This document shows, piece by piece, positions 39,637-48,989 of a stretch of DNA of 64,000 nucleotides. The notes beneath the pieces were generated by a model. That model did not search any database and was not told the origin of the DNA. It worked only from the letters and a program-made list of their open reading frames with translations. How positions within the stretch are numbered: the stretch's first letter is position 1; each line of letters begins with the position of its first letter. The position numbers and the translations under genes are program-made. Source of the stretch: an uncultured Alphaproteobacteria bacterium (lineage in GTDB: Bacteria; Pseudomonadota; Alphaproteobacteria; Rhizobiales; Aestuariivirgaceae); assembly GCA_937873445.1 (NCBI GenBank), contig CALMWF010000008.1, forward strand, positions 62,001 through 126,000, given 5' to 3'.

Positions 39637-39805
39637 CTTTCGCAGCAACGCCGAGCGGCAACAGACGGCTTGAGCCGCATGAGGAAACGACGGGGAGGAT
39701 GACCATGCGCAGGCTCTTGCGCAGCACTCATCATGTCACGCCCGAGGCCGCAAGGTTTTCGCGGCTCCTCGCCGTGCGCCGTCCTCATCAGCACCGGAGA
39801 CACTC

Positions 39806-41131
39806 ATGACCACGGCACGCGCATCGCTCAACAATCTCGATGCCTTTTGGATGCCGTTCACGGCCAACCGCCAGTTCAAGCGCAACCCGCGCATGTTCGT
39901 GGGTGCCAAGGGCATGTATTACCAGACCGATGACGGCCGCCAGGTGCTGGACGGCACGGCAGGCCTGTGGTGCTGCAACGCCGGCCATGGCCGCGACCGC
40001 ATTGTCAAGGCAGTGCAGGACCAGGTGGTGGCCATGGACTATGCGCCCGCCTTTCAGATGGGCCATCCCAAGGCGTTTGAACTGGCGGCCCGGCTGGTGA
40101 ATTATCTGCCGCAGCCGCTGGAACACGCCTTCTTTACCAACTCCGGTTCCGAGTCGGTGGAAACCGCCCTCAAGATCGCCATTGCCTATCACCGCGCCAA
40201 AGGCAAAGGCACCAAGACCCGCCTCATCGGCCGCGAGCGCGGCTATCACGGCGTCAATTTCGGCGGCATTTCGGTGGGCGGCATCGTCAACAACCGCAAA
40301 TTCTTCGGCTCGCTGCTGACCGGCGTTGACCACATCCGCCACACCCATGATCTGGCCCGCAATGCCTTTTCCCGCGGCCAGCCGGAACATGGCGCCGAAT
40401 TTGCCGATGACCTGGAACGCATCATCACCCTTCATGATGCCTCCACCATCGCCGCCGTCATTGTGGAACCCGTGGCAGGCTCAACCGGCGTTCTCATTCC
40501 GCCCAAGGGCTATCTTGAGCGGTTGCGCGCCATCTGCACCAAGAACGACATTCTGCTAATCTTCGATGAGGTCATCACCGGCTTCGGGCGCCTGGGCAAA
40601 CCCTTCGCCACCGAATATTTCGGCGTGACGCCCGACCTCATCACCACCGCCAAGGGCATTAATTCCGGCGTCATTCCCATGGGGGCGGTGTTTGCCACTG
40701 CCGATATCTACAACGCCTTCATGACTGGCCCGGAACACATGATCGAACTGTTCCACGGCTACACCTATTCGGCCCACCCCATTGCCTGCGCTGCGGCTCT
40801 CGCCTCCCTTGATGTCTATGAGGAGGAGGGCCTGTTCACCCGCGCCGGTGAGCTTGCAAAATACTGGGAAGACGGGCTGCACAGCCTGAAGGGCCTGCCC
40901 CACGTCATCGACATCCGCAACATCGGCCTGATCGGCGCGGTGGAGCTGTCATCCATCGCTGGCGAACCCACCAAGCGTGCCTTCCAGGTGTTCCTCGACG
41001 CCTATGAAAAGGGGCTGCTCATCCGCACCACCGGCGACATCATTGCCCTGTCGCCGCCGCTCATCGTGTCGAAGGCGGAAATCGACACCATCATATCGAC
41101 GCTGGCCGACTGCCTGAAACGGGCAGCCTGA
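39806..41131 (+). CDS. beta-alanine:pyruvate-type omega-aminotransferase
   Basis: 441-residue class III PLP aminotransferase. The start N-N-L-D-A-F-W-M-P-F-T-A-N-R-x-F-K is typical of omega-amino acid:pyruvate transaminases. L-I-F-D-E-V-I-T-G-F-G-R and the PLP lysine in T-T-A-K-G-I-N-S-G are present. Its place directly before the hydrolase and dihydropyrimidinase genes makes beta-alanine (from uracil) or 3-aminoisobutyrate (from thymine) the likely donor, giving malonate or methylmalonate semialdehyde. A cggagac site precedes the ATG. Confidence 0.9.
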   Translation: MTTARASLNNLDAFWMPFTANRQFKRNPRMFVGAKGMYYQTDDGRQVLDGTAGLWCCNAGHGRDRIVKAVQDQVVAMDYAPAFQMGHPKAFELAARLVNYLPQPLEHAFFTNSGSESVETALKIAIAYHRAKGKGTKTRLIGRERGYHGVNFGGISVGGIVNNRKFFGSLLTGVDHIRHTHDLARNAFSRGQPEHGAEFADDLERIITLHDASTIAAVIVEPVAGSTGVLIPPKGYLERLRAICTKNDILLIFDEVITGFGRLGKPFATEYFGVTPDLITTAKGINSGVIPMGAVFATADIYNAFMTGPEHMIELFHGYTYSAHPIACAAALASLDVYEEEGLFTRAGELAKYWEDGLHSLKGLPHVIDIRNIGLIGAVELSSIAGEPTKRAFQVFLDAYEKGLLIRTTGDIIALSPPLIVSKAEIDTIISTLADCLKRAA

Positions 41132-41142
41132 GGAGACACCAC

Positions 41143-42390
41143 ATGGCGCTCACCGGAAACATGAAGATCAACAGTGGCCGCCTCTGGGACTCCCTCATGG
41201 ACATGGCGAAAATCGGCCCCGGCGTGGCGGGCGGCTGCAACCGCCAGACGCTGACCGATTTTGACAAGGAAGGCCGCGCCCTGTTCAAGCGCTGGATCGA
41301 GGAAGCCGGCATGACCCTTGGCGTGGACACCATGGGCACCATGTTTGCCACCCGCCCCGGCACCGACCCCAAGGCGCTGCCGGTCTATATGGGTTCGCAT
41401 CTGGACACCCAGCCCACGGGGGGCAAGTTTGACGGCGTGCTCGGCGTGCTCGGCGCGCTGGAGGTGATCCGCACCATCAATGACCTCAACATCAGGACCA
41501 AACACCCCATTGTGGTGACCAACTGGACCAATGAGGAGGGCGCCCGTTTTGCGCCCCCCATGCTGGCGTCCGGCGTTTTCGCCGGGGTGCACACACAGGA
41601 CTATGCCTATGGCCGCACCGATCTGGAGGGCAAGCTGTTCGGTGATGAACTGAAGCGCATCGGCTGGGTGGGCGATGAGAAGGTGGGCGCCCGCAAGATG
41701 CACGCCATGTTTGAACTCCACATCGAGCAAGGCCCCATCCTCGAGGCTGAGCACAAGGACATCGGCGTCGTCACCCATGGCCAGGGCCTTTGGTGGCTGG
41801 AAATCACCCTGACCGGCAAGGAAGCCCACACCGGCTCCACCCCCATGCACATGCGGGTCAACGCCGGACTGGGCATGGCGCGCATCACCGAGCGCGTGCA
41901 TCAGATTGCCATGAGCCATCTGCCCCATGCGGTGGGGGCCGTGGGCCAGGTCAAGGTCTTCCCCAATTCGCGCAACGTCATTCCGGGCAAGGTCATCTTC
42001 ACTGTTGATGTGCGTTCGCCCGACCAGGTGAAGCTTGACACCATGCGCGCCGAGGTGGAGCGCGCCGCCCATGCCGTGGCCAAGGAACTGGGCCTTGGCT
42101 GTTCCATCGAGGCGGTGGGCCACTTCGATCCCGTCACCTTTGATCCGAAGCTGGTGAAGGTGGTGCGCGGCGCGGCCGAGCGTCTTGGCTATTCCCACAT
42201 GGATATCATTTCGGGGGCGGGCCATGATGCCTGCTGGGTCAACCGCGTGGCCCCCACCGTCATGATCATGACGCCCTGCGTGGACGGCCTGTCGCACAAT
42301 GAGGCCGAAGACATTTCGCCGGAATGGGCCGCGGCCGGCACCGATGTGCTGCTCCATGCCGTGCTCGAAGCCGCCGAGATCGTTGAATAG
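41143..42390 (+). CDS. N-carbamoyl-beta-alanine amidohydrolase (beta-ureidopropionase)
   Basis: 415-residue metal-dependent amidohydrolase of the M20/AmaB-HyuC family, releasing beta-alanine, CO2 and ammonia from N-carbamoyl-beta-alanine. Metal ligands are seen in G-S-H-L-D-T-Q-P, T-N-E-E-G-A-R-F and S-G-A-G-H-D-A. The dimerisation-domain stretch G-K-E-A-H-T-G-S-T-P-M is typical. The specificity follows from its position between the aminotransferase (11-base gap) and dihydropyrimidinase (11-base gap) genes. Confidence 0.92.
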   Translation: MALTGNMKINSGRLWDSLMDMAKIGPGVAGGCNRQTLTDFDKEGRALFKRWIEEAGMTLGVDTMGTMFATRPGTDPKALPVYMGSHLDTQPTGGKFDGVLGVLGALEVIRTINDLNIRTKHPIVVTNWTNEEGARFAPPMLASGVFAGVHTQDYAYGRTDLEGKLFGDELKRIGWVGDEKVGARKMHAMFELHIEQGPILEAEHKDIGVVTHGQGLWWLEITLTGKEAHTGSTPMHMRVNAGLGMARITERVHQIAMSHLPHAVGAVGQVKVFPNSRNVIPGKVIFTVDVRSPDQVKLDTMRAEVERAAHAVAKELGLGCSIEAVGHFDPVTFDPKLVKVVRGAAERLGYSHMDIISGAGHDACWVNRVAPTVMIMTPCVDGLSHNEAEDISPEWAAAGTDVLLHAVLEAAEIVE

Positions 42391-42401
42391 GAGGCATTGC
42401 C

Positions 42402-43853
42402 ATGTCCAAGGTCATCAAGAACGGCACCATCGTCACCGCCGACCGCACCTTCAAGGCCGATGTGCTGGTGAAACACGACAAGATCATCGCCATCGGCCCC
42501 GATCTCCATGGCGATCATGAACTGGACGCCACCGGCTGCTATGTCATGCCCGGCGGCATTGACCCGCACACCCACCTGGAAATGCCCTTCATGGGCACCT
42601 ATTCCTCCGACGACTTTGAAAGCGGCACGCGCGCGGCCCTGTCCGGCGGCACCACCATGGTGGTGGACTTCTGCCTGCCGTCCCCCGGCCAGTCGCTGCT
42701 GGAAGCCCTGCAGATGTGGGACAACAAGACCTCGCGCGCCTGTTCCGACTATTCCTTCCACATGGCCATCACCTGGTGGGGGGAAAAGGTGTTCAACGAA
42801 ATGAAGACGGTGGTGGACAAGGGCATCACCTCATTCAAGCACTTCATGGCCTATAAGGGTGCGCTGATGGTGAACGATGACGAGATGTATTCGTCGTTCA
42901 AGCGCTGCGCCGAACTGGGTGCCCTGCCGCTGGTTCACGCCGAGAATGGCGATGTGGTGGCGCAGTTGCAGCAGAAGCTGCTGGCCGATGGCAACAATGG
43001 CCCCGAGGCCCACGCCTATTCGCGCCCGCCGGAGGTGGAGGGCGAGGCCACCAACCGCGCCATCATGATAGCCGACATGGCGGGCGTGCCGCTTTATGTG
43101 GTGCACACCTCCTGTGAACCGGCCCATGAGGCCATTCGCCGCGCCCGTCAGAAGGGCATGCGCGTCTATGGCGAGCCGCTCATTCAGCATCTGGTGCTGG
43201 ACGAAACGGAGTATTTCAACAAGGACTGGGACCACGCCGCCCGCCGCGTCATGTCGCCGCCCTTCCGCAACAAGCTCCATCAGGATTCGCTGTGGGCCGG
43301 GCTGCAGGCGGGATCGTTGCAGGTGGTGGCCACCGACCATTGCTCCTTCACCACCAAGCAGAAGCGCTTCGGGGTGGGCGATTTCACGAAGATTCCCAAC
43401 GGCACCGGCGGCCTGGAAGACCGCATGCCGGTGTTGTGGACCAAGGGGGTGAACACCGGACGCCTCACCATGAACGAGTTTGTCGCCGTCACCTCCACCA
43501 ACATCGCCAAGATCCTCAACATGTATCCGAGGAAGGGTGCCATTGTGGAAGGGGCTGACGCCGACATCGTGGTCTGGGATCCGAAGAAGAAGAAAACCAT
43601 TTCCGCCAAGGGCCAGCAGTCGGTCATCGATTACAACGTGTTCGAGGGGCTGGAACTGACCGGCCTGCCGCGCTTCGTGCTGACCCGCGGCCACCTCTCC
43701 ATCCATGACGGCAAGGTGGACGTGCAGCCGGGCCACGGTGAGTTTGTCGCCCGTGAACCGAAGGGTGCGGTCAATGTGGCGTTGTCCAGGTGGAAGGAAG
43801 TGGTGGCGCCGCGCAGGGTGGAGCGCACCGGCATTCCGGCCAGCGGCGTGTGA
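42402..43853 (+). CDS. hydA: dihydropyrimidinase
   Basis: 483-residue D-hydantoinase/dihydropyrimidinase that opens dihydrouracil to N-carbamoyl-beta-alanine. Binuclear zinc site: D-P-H-T-H-L-E-M-P-F near 58, the carboxylated lysine in S-F-K-H-F-M-A-Y-K, H-A-E-N-G-D, H-T-S-C-E and A-T-D-H-C-S-F. The second enzyme of the pathway, in one transcription unit with the preceding hydrolase. Confidence 0.96.
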   Translation: MSKVIKNGTIVTADRTFKADVLVKHDKIIAIGPDLHGDHELDATGCYVMPGGIDPHTHLEMPFMGTYSSDDFESGTRAALSGGTTMVVDFCLPSPGQSLLEALQMWDNKTSRACSDYSFHMAITWWGEKVFNEMKTVVDKGITSFKHFMAYKGALMVNDDEMYSSFKRCAELGALPLVHAENGDVVAQLQQKLLADGNNGPEAHAYSRPPEVEGEATNRAIMIADMAGVPLYVVHTSCEPAHEAIRRARQKGMRVYGEPLIQHLVLDETEYFNKDWDHAARRVMSPPFRNKLHQDSLWAGLQAGSLQVVATDHCSFTTKQKRFGVGDFTKIPNGTGGLEDRMPVLWTKGVNTGRLTMNEFVAVTSTNIAKILNMYPRKGAIVEGADADIVVWDPKKKKTISAKGQQSVIDYNVFEGLELTGLPRFVLTRGHLSIHDGKVDVQPGHGEFVAREPKGAVNVALSRWKEVVAPRRVERTGIPASGV

Positions 43854-43877
43854 TGTGATGGCAGTGAAGGATTGTGC

Positions 43878-44663
43878 ATGAGTGAAAAGCCGGTCATTTC
43901 CGCAAGCGGCCTGTCACTGGTGTTTGCCACCCATGACGGGCCGGTTCATGCGCTTTCCAACATCAACCTCGATATTCATGAGGGCGAATTCGTTTCGCTC
44001 ATCGGCCCTTCCGGCTGCGGCAAGACCACGCTGCTCCGGGTCATTGCCGATCTGGAACAGCCCACCGCGGGCACCATCACCGTCAATGGCATGACGCCGC
44101 ATCAGGCGCGGGAACGCCGCGCCTATGGCTATGTCTTCCAGCAGGCAGCCCTCTTTCCGTGGCGCACCATCGCCGCCAATGTCGGCCTGCCGCTGGAGGT
44201 CATGGGGCTGGACAAGGCCGAGGCCCAGCGCCGAGTGAAGGAAAACATCGCACTCGTCAATCTCGCGGGTTTTGAGAAGAAGCACCCCTGGCAATTGTCG
44301 GGCGGCATGCAGCAGCGCGCCTCCATTGCCCGTGCGCTGGCCGTGGAACCGGCCATGCTGCTGATGGACGAACCCTTCGGCGCGCTCGATGAAATCGTCC
44401 GCGACCACCTGAACGAGCAGTTGCTGAAGCTCTGGGCCAAGACGAAGAAGACCGTGGTTTTCGTCACCCATTCCATTCCCGAGGCGGTGTTTCTGTCCAC
44501 CCGCATCGTGGTCATGTCGCCAAGGCCCGGCCGCATTCACGAGATCATCGACTGCAACCTCGGTGCTGACCGTCCGCTGGAAATCCGTGAGACACTGGAA
44601 TTTCAGCGCATTGCCCAGCAGGTGCGTGACGGCCTGCGCGCCGGGCACTCCTATGATGATTGA
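43878..44663 (+). CDS. ABC transporter ATPase (NitT/TauT/SsuB class)
   Basis: 261-residue ATPase with Walker A G-P-S-G-C-G-K-T-T, Q-loop Y-V-F-Q-Q-A-A-L-F-P-W-R, signature L-S-G-G-M-Q-Q-R and Walker B M-L-L-M-D-E-P-F-G-A-L-D. ATG 43878 was chosen over TTG 43872. It energises the two permeases that follow. Its location 24 bases behind dihydropyrimidinase ties it to pyrimidine uptake. Confidence 0.93.
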   Translation: MSEKPVISASGLSLVFATHDGPVHALSNINLDIHEGEFVSLIGPSGCGKTTLLRVIADLEQPTAGTITVNGMTPHQARERRAYGYVFQQAALFPWRTIAANVGLPLEVMGLDKAEAQRRVKENIALVNLAGFEKKHPWQLSGGMQQRASIARALAVEPAMLLMDEPFGALDEIVRDHLNEQLLKLWAKTKKTVVFVTHSIPEAVFLSTRIVVMSPRPGRIHEIIDCNLGADRPLEIRETLEFQRIAQQVRDGLRAGHSYDD

Positions 44664-44669
44664 GGCGGG

Positions 44670-45566
44670 ATGAAGAGCGCGGGGCACACATCATCACTGT
44701 TCCACCGGGCAGCCCCGGTGACGCTGATCCTGCTTCTTCTGGTGGCGGCCTGGTATGTGGCGGCCTATGCGCTGAATGCGCCCTATCAGCGCGATCTCAA
44801 CGCGCGCCAGGGCGTGACCGTCACCACTGGCGAACTGGTGGCCCAGACCATGCGCCAGCAGAAGCCCACCATGCCCGCCCCCCATCAGGTGGCCGAAACC
44901 CTGTGGAAGACCACCTTCGGCGTGCCCGTCACCTCTAGGCGCAGCCTTGTCTATCACGCCTGGGTGACGCTTTCCTCCACGCTTCTGGGCTTTGTCTTCG
45001 GCACGCTGCTGGGCGTGGTTATTGCCGTGGGCATAACCCATGTCCCGGCCCTGGACCGGTCCTTCCTGCCCTGGATCATCACCAGCCAGACCATTCCCAT
45101 GCTGGCGGTCGCCCCCATGATCATCGTCATTCTGGCGGCGGTGGGGGTCACCGGCCTCATCCCCAAGGCGCTCATCTCCACCTATCTGTCCTTCTTTCCG
45201 GTGGCGGTGGGCATGGTGAAGGGCCTGCGCTCGCCCGAGGTCATGCATCTTGATCTCATGCACAGTTATGACGCCAGTTCCTGGCAGACCTTCTGGAAGC
45301 TGCGCGTGCCCGCTTCGGTGCCCTACTTCTTCACCTCCATCAAGGTGGCCATAGCCGCCAGCCTGGTCGGCGCCATAGTCGGCGAATTGCCGACGGGTGC
45401 CGTGGCCGGCATCGGCTCCAAGCTGCTGGCCGGCTCCTACTACTCCCAGACCATCGACATCTGGGCCGCCCTCATCGCCGGTTCGGTGGTGGCGATGCTG
45501 CTGGTGGCGCTGGTTGATGTGGCCGGGCGGCTCACGGCCCGGGCCATGGGCGCGAGGCCCTCATGA
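44670..45566 (+). CDS. ABC transporter permease (first)
   Basis: 298-residue inner-membrane permease of the binding-protein-dependent class with about six segments. The EAA-loop stretch L-M-H-S-Y-D-A-S-S-W-Q-T-F-W-K-L-R-V-P touches the ATPase. It overlaps the second permease gene by 4 bases. Confidence 0.9.
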   Translation: MKSAGHTSSLFHRAAPVTLILLLLVAAWYVAAYALNAPYQRDLNARQGVTVTTGELVAQTMRQQKPTMPAPHQVAETLWKTTFGVPVTSRRSLVYHAWVTLSSTLLGFVFGTLLGVVIAVGITHVPALDRSFLPWIITSQTIPMLAVAPMIIVILAAVGVTGLIPKALISTYLSFFPVAVGMVKGLRSPEVMHLDLMHSYDASSWQTFWKLRVPASVPYFFTSIKVAIAASLVGAIVGELPTGAVAGIGSKLLAGSYYSQTIDIWAALIAGSVVAMLLVALVDVAGRLTARAMGARPS

Positions 45567-46672
45567 GGATCGCACCCAACTGGCAAGCGCTGACGGCCCT
45601 TGTGCTCATCGCCGCCGCTTTGGCAGGCCTGCCCTTCACGGCGGCTCCGGGGGCGGTCCTTGCCCTTCTCATCCTGTGGCTCCTGGCGCTGGCGGCCCTG
45701 GCCGCGCTCATCGCTCCGGCCACATCAGGACTGGTGGCCACCTTCGGTGTGCTCAGCCACGCCGCGGTATTCCTTCTGCTCGCCTCGCTTGCCGGTGCCG
45801 AAGGCACGGCCCGCCCGTCCTTTTATGCGGCACTGGCGGCGGCCTGGCTTCTAGGCTGGCGTCTGGTCACGGTGCTGTCGGGAGACGGCAGGCGCGGCAG
45901 CACCGGTCCCGGCTGGGGTCTGGGCCTTGTCATTCCGGCGCTGTTCGGACTCTGGATCCTCATCCTGTGGGAGGCGGTGGTGAGAGGCGCGGGCATTCCC
46001 TTTGTGCTGCTGCCGCCGCCCTCGGCCATCGGCCATAAAATCATGGCGTCGCTGCCCATCCTGGCGGCGGACTTTCACCAGACGGTGCTGAAGGCGGTGC
46101 TGTTCGGCTTTGTGGTGGGGTCATTGGCGGGCTTCCTCACCGCCCTGCTGGCCGACCGCTACCGCTTCCTCGCCCGCGGCCTTCTGCCCATCGGCAACAT
46201 GGTCTCGGCCCTGCCCATCATCGGCATTGCCCCCATCATGGTCATCTGGTTCGGCTTCGACTGGCCGTCCAAGGCGGCGGTGGTCATTGTCATGACCTTC
46301 TTTCCCATGCTGGTGAACACGCTGGAGGGCCTGCGCGCCTCGGGCGCCATGGAGCGCGACCTGATGCGCACCTATGCCGCCAGTCACTGGCAGAGCCTGT
46401 TCATGCTCCGCCTGCCTGCCGCCATGCCCTTCATCTTCAACGGTCTGAAGATCAATTCCACCCTCGCCATGATCGGCGCCATCGTCGCCGAATTCTTCGG
46501 CACCCCCATCGTCGGCATGGGGTTCCGCATCTCCACCGAGGTGGGGCGCATGAACCTCGACATGGTCTGGGCCGAGATTGCGCTGGCCGCCGTGGTGGGA
46601 TCACTGTTCTATGGAGTGCTTGCCCTGATCGAACGGATCACAACCCATTGGCATCCGTCCTATCGCCGATAG
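45563..46672 (+). CDS. ABC transporter permease (second, longer)
   Basis: 369-residue permease whose C-terminal ~240 residues match the first permease class (EAA loop L-M-R-T-Y-A-A-S-H-W-Q-S-L-F-M-L-R-L-P). The extra ~110 residues at the N-terminus add about four hydrophobic segments. It probably forms a heterodimer with the preceding permease. Confidence 0.88.
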   Translation: MRIAPNWQALTALVLIAAALAGLPFTAAPGAVLALLILWLLALAALAALIAPATSGLVATFGVLSHAAVFLLLASLAGAEGTARPSFYAALAAAWLLGWRLVTVLSGDGRRGSTGPGWGLGLVIPALFGLWILILWEAVVRGAGIPFVLLPPPSAIGHKIMASLPILAADFHQTVLKAVLFGFVVGSLAGFLTALLADRYRFLARGLLPIGNMVSALPIIGIAPIMVIWFGFDWPSKAAVVIVMTFFPMLVNTLEGLRASGAMERDLMRTYAASHWQSLFMLRLPAAMPFIFNGLKINSTLAMIGAIVAEFFGTPIVGMGFRISTEVGRMNLDMVWAEIALAAVVGSLFYGVLALIERITTHWHPSYRR

Positions 46673-46701
46673 GCGGCGGCCGAAACCGGAGAGGAAAAAC
46701 C

Positions 46702-47676
46702 ATGAAGAAATTGAGCAAGTTTGCAATCGGTCTCGCCTTCAGTGCCAGCCTCATGGCGGGCATGGCCCAGGCTGCCGACAAGGTGACCCTGCAACTGAAG
46801 TGGGTGGCCCAGTCGCAGTTCGCGGGCTACTTCGTGGCCAAGGACAAGGGCTTCTACAAGGACGCGGGTCTTGATGTGGACATCAAGGCGGGCGGGCCCG
46901 ACATTGCCCCCGAGCAGGTGATCGCCGGCGGCGGCGCTGATGTGATCGTCGACTGGATGGGCGGGGCCCTGGCGGCGCGCGAAAAGGGCGTGGGCCTGGT
47001 CAACATCGCCCAGCCCTACAAGAAGGCGGGCATGCAGCTGGTCTGTCCGGCCAACGGCCCCATCAAGACCGAGGCCGATTTCAAGGGTCATACCCTCGGC
47101 GTGTGGTTCTTCGGCAATGAATATCCGTTCTTCGCCTGGATGAACAAGCTGGGCCTCAAGACCGATGGCGGGCCGGATGGGGTCACCGTGCTGAAGCAGT
47201 CCTTCGACGTGCAGCCCCTGATCCAGAAGCAGGCCGACTGCATTTCGGTCATGACCTACAACGAGTATTGGCAGCTCATCGACGCGGGCTACAAGCCGGA
47301 AGACCTGGTGGTGTTCAACTACTCCGCCATGGGCAACGACCTGCTTGAGGATGGTCTCTACGCCATGGAGGACAAGCTGAAGGACCCCGCCTTCAAGGAC
47401 AAGATGGTGCGCTTCGTGAAGGCCTCCATGCAGGGCTGGAAATACGCCCTGGAAAATCCCGATGAGGCGGCAGGCATTGTCATGGACAATGGCGGCCAGG
47501 ACGAAAACCATCAGAAGCGCATGATGGGCGAAGTGGCCAAGCTCATCGGCGAGCCGGATGCCAAGCTCATCGTCGACGCCTATGACCGCACCGCCAAGGC
47601 GCTCCTTGACCAGAAGATCATCACCAAGGAGCCGACCGGCGCCTGGACCTCGGAAATCACCGACGCCATCAAGTAG
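46702..47676 (+). CDS. NMT1/THI5-like periplasmic binding protein
   Basis: 324-residue substrate-binding protein with a Sec signal of ~23 residues (ending A-Q-A) and the SsuA/THI5 fold opening L-Q-L-K-W-V-A-Q-S-Q-F-A-G-Y-F-V-A-K. This family binds pyrimidine-like compounds in thiamine and riboflavin salvage. Given the operon, uracil, thymine, a dihydropyrimidine or N-carbamoyl-beta-alanine are candidates (inference). ATG 46702 has gagaggaaaa upstream. Confidence 0.88.
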   Translation: MKKLSKFAIGLAFSASLMAGMAQAADKVTLQLKWVAQSQFAGYFVAKDKGFYKDAGLDVDIKAGGPDIAPEQVIAGGGADVIVDWMGGALAAREKGVGLVNIAQPYKKAGMQLVCPANGPIKTEADFKGHTLGVWFFGNEYPFFAWMNKLGLKTDGGPDGVTVLKQSFDVQPLIQKQADCISVMTYNEYWQLIDAGYKPEDLVVFNYSAMGNDLLEDGLYAMEDKLKDPAFKDKMVRFVKASMQGWKYALENPDEAAGIVMDNGGQDENHQKRMMGEVAKLIGEPDAKLIVDAYDRTAKALLDQKIITKEPTGAWTSEITDAIK

Positions 47677-47682
47677 CATCAC

Positions 47683-47718
47683 GGCCGGAGGGAAGGCCGG
47701 AAACGGCCCTCCTTCCGG
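47683..47718 (+). terminator. stem-loop after the pyrimidine ABC operon
   Basis: A long imperfect inverted repeat (about 13 of 15 pairs) around a gaaa loop just past the binding-protein stop, without a U-run. It probably terminates or insulates the operon from nnrS. Confidence 0.55.
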
Positions 47719-47729
47719 TCACTCATCGT

Positions 47730-47743
47730 TTGACGATGGTCAA
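47730..47743. promoter_or_regulatory. DNR/NnrR-type box upstream of nnrS
   Basis: TTGACGATGGTCAA, a perfect TTGAC-N4-GTCAA palindrome as bound by CRP/FNR-family nitrogen-oxide regulators. It ends only 35 bases before the nnrS ATG. Confidence 0.75.
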
Positions 47744-47778
47744 GGAAGGGCAGGGGCCACACAGCGAATCTCATCGCC

Positions 47779-48987
47779 ATGCGCCTGCCCCCCTTGCCCC
47801 TGTTCCTGACCGCCGGTTTCCGGTTTTACTTTCTTGCCGCCGGAACCGCCGCCGTCGGGCTGATGGCCCTGTGGCTGGTTTGGCTTGCCATTGCGGTGCC
47901 GCTGCCCGGGGCGGCCGTGGTGACTCCCGGCCAGTGGCACGGCCATGAAATGATCTTTGGTTATGCCATGGCGGTGGTCTCCGGCTTCTTTCTCACGGCG
48001 GTGCCGGGCTGGGGTGGCGATTTCCATCCCCGCCGCCGCTTTGTGGTGGCATCAGGAGGTCTGTGGCTTCTGGGCCGCCTTTCCATGCTGGCCCTGGGCC
48101 ATGTGCCCACCCTGCTGGTGGCCCTGGCCGATCTCCTCTTTCTGCCGGTCATGACCGTGCGCCTCGCCCGCAGCCTGGCGCGCAATCCCAAATCCCTCAA
48201 TGGCGTGTTTCTGGTGCTGCTGGTCTTCCTCATCGCCGCCAACGTCATGTTTCATGCCGAGGCCATGGGCCTGGCAGAGGCATGGGCCAGCCGCGCGCTC
48301 CGTCTTGGCCTGTTCAGCGTGCTGGCCATGATTGCCCTGCTTGGCGGGCGCGTGGTCCCCGCCTTCACCCGCAATGCCCTGCTGCGCCAGAACCCCGAAG
48401 GACCATTGCCGGTGCAGCGGCCGCGCCTCGATCAGGCCGGGGTCCTGGCCGCCATGGCGGTGGCCGCAGGCCTCGGCCTCAGCGCTCCGGCGCTGCTTGT
48501 GGGCCTGCTGGCGGTGGCGGCCCTTGGGCTCAACGCCATCCGTCTGGCTGGCTGGCAGGGCTGGCGCTGCCTGGGCGATCCGCTGCTCTGGATCCTGCAC
48601 CTTGGTTTCCTCTTTCTGGTGCTGACCTATGGGGCGCTGGCCGCTCAGCAGCTTCTGGCTGTGCCCGGTGAATTGGCCGTGGTGCATCTGGCAGGCATCG
48701 GCGCCATCGGCTGCATGACGCTTGCCATGATGAGCCGCGCCTCGCTGGGTCACACCGGCCGCCGCCTGGTGGCGCCGCGCCCGGTGGTGGTGGCCTATGG
48801 TCTGGTGGCGCTGTCGGCGCTGCTGCGGGCCTTTGGGCCGGAATTTCTTCCGGCCTACGGCGCCTATGAATATCTCGCCTCTGGCAGCCTGTGGCTAGTC
48901 GCCTTTGGCCTGTTCCTGTGGAGTTATGGTGCCATTCTGGCCGGACCCGAAAACCAAAGGCCGCCCCTTCGCGCGGCCCGGGCATAA
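47779..48987 (+). CDS. nnrS: NnrS family haem/copper membrane protein
   Basis: 402-residue integral membrane protein with about twelve hydrophobic segments. NnrS proteins relieve NO stress and are widely found with denitrification genes. P-G-Q-W-H-G-H-E-M-I-F-G-Y near residue 52 is the family's His-rich signature. G-G-R-V-V-P-A-F-T-R-N follows near 190. A TTGAC-N4-GTCAA box lies directly upstream. No NO reductase genes are seen in the window. Confidence 0.93.
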   Translation: MRLPPLPLFLTAGFRFYFLAAGTAAVGLMALWLVWLAIAVPLPGAAVVTPGQWHGHEMIFGYAMAVVSGFFLTAVPGWGGDFHPRRRFVVASGGLWLLGRLSMLALGHVPTLLVALADLLFLPVMTVRLARSLARNPKSLNGVFLVLLVFLIAANVMFHAEAMGLAEAWASRALRLGLFSVLAMIALLGGRVVPAFTRNALLRQNPEGPLPVQRPRLDQAGVLAAMAVAAGLGLSAPALLVGLLAVAALGLNAIRLAGWQGWRCLGDPLLWILHLGFLFLVLTYGALAAQQLLAVPGELAVVHLAGIGAIGCMTLAMMSRASLGHTGRRLVAPRPVVVAYGLVALSALLRAFGPEFLPAYGAYEYLASGSLWLVAFGLFLWSYGAILAGPENQRPPLRAARA

Positions 48988-48989
48988 GC

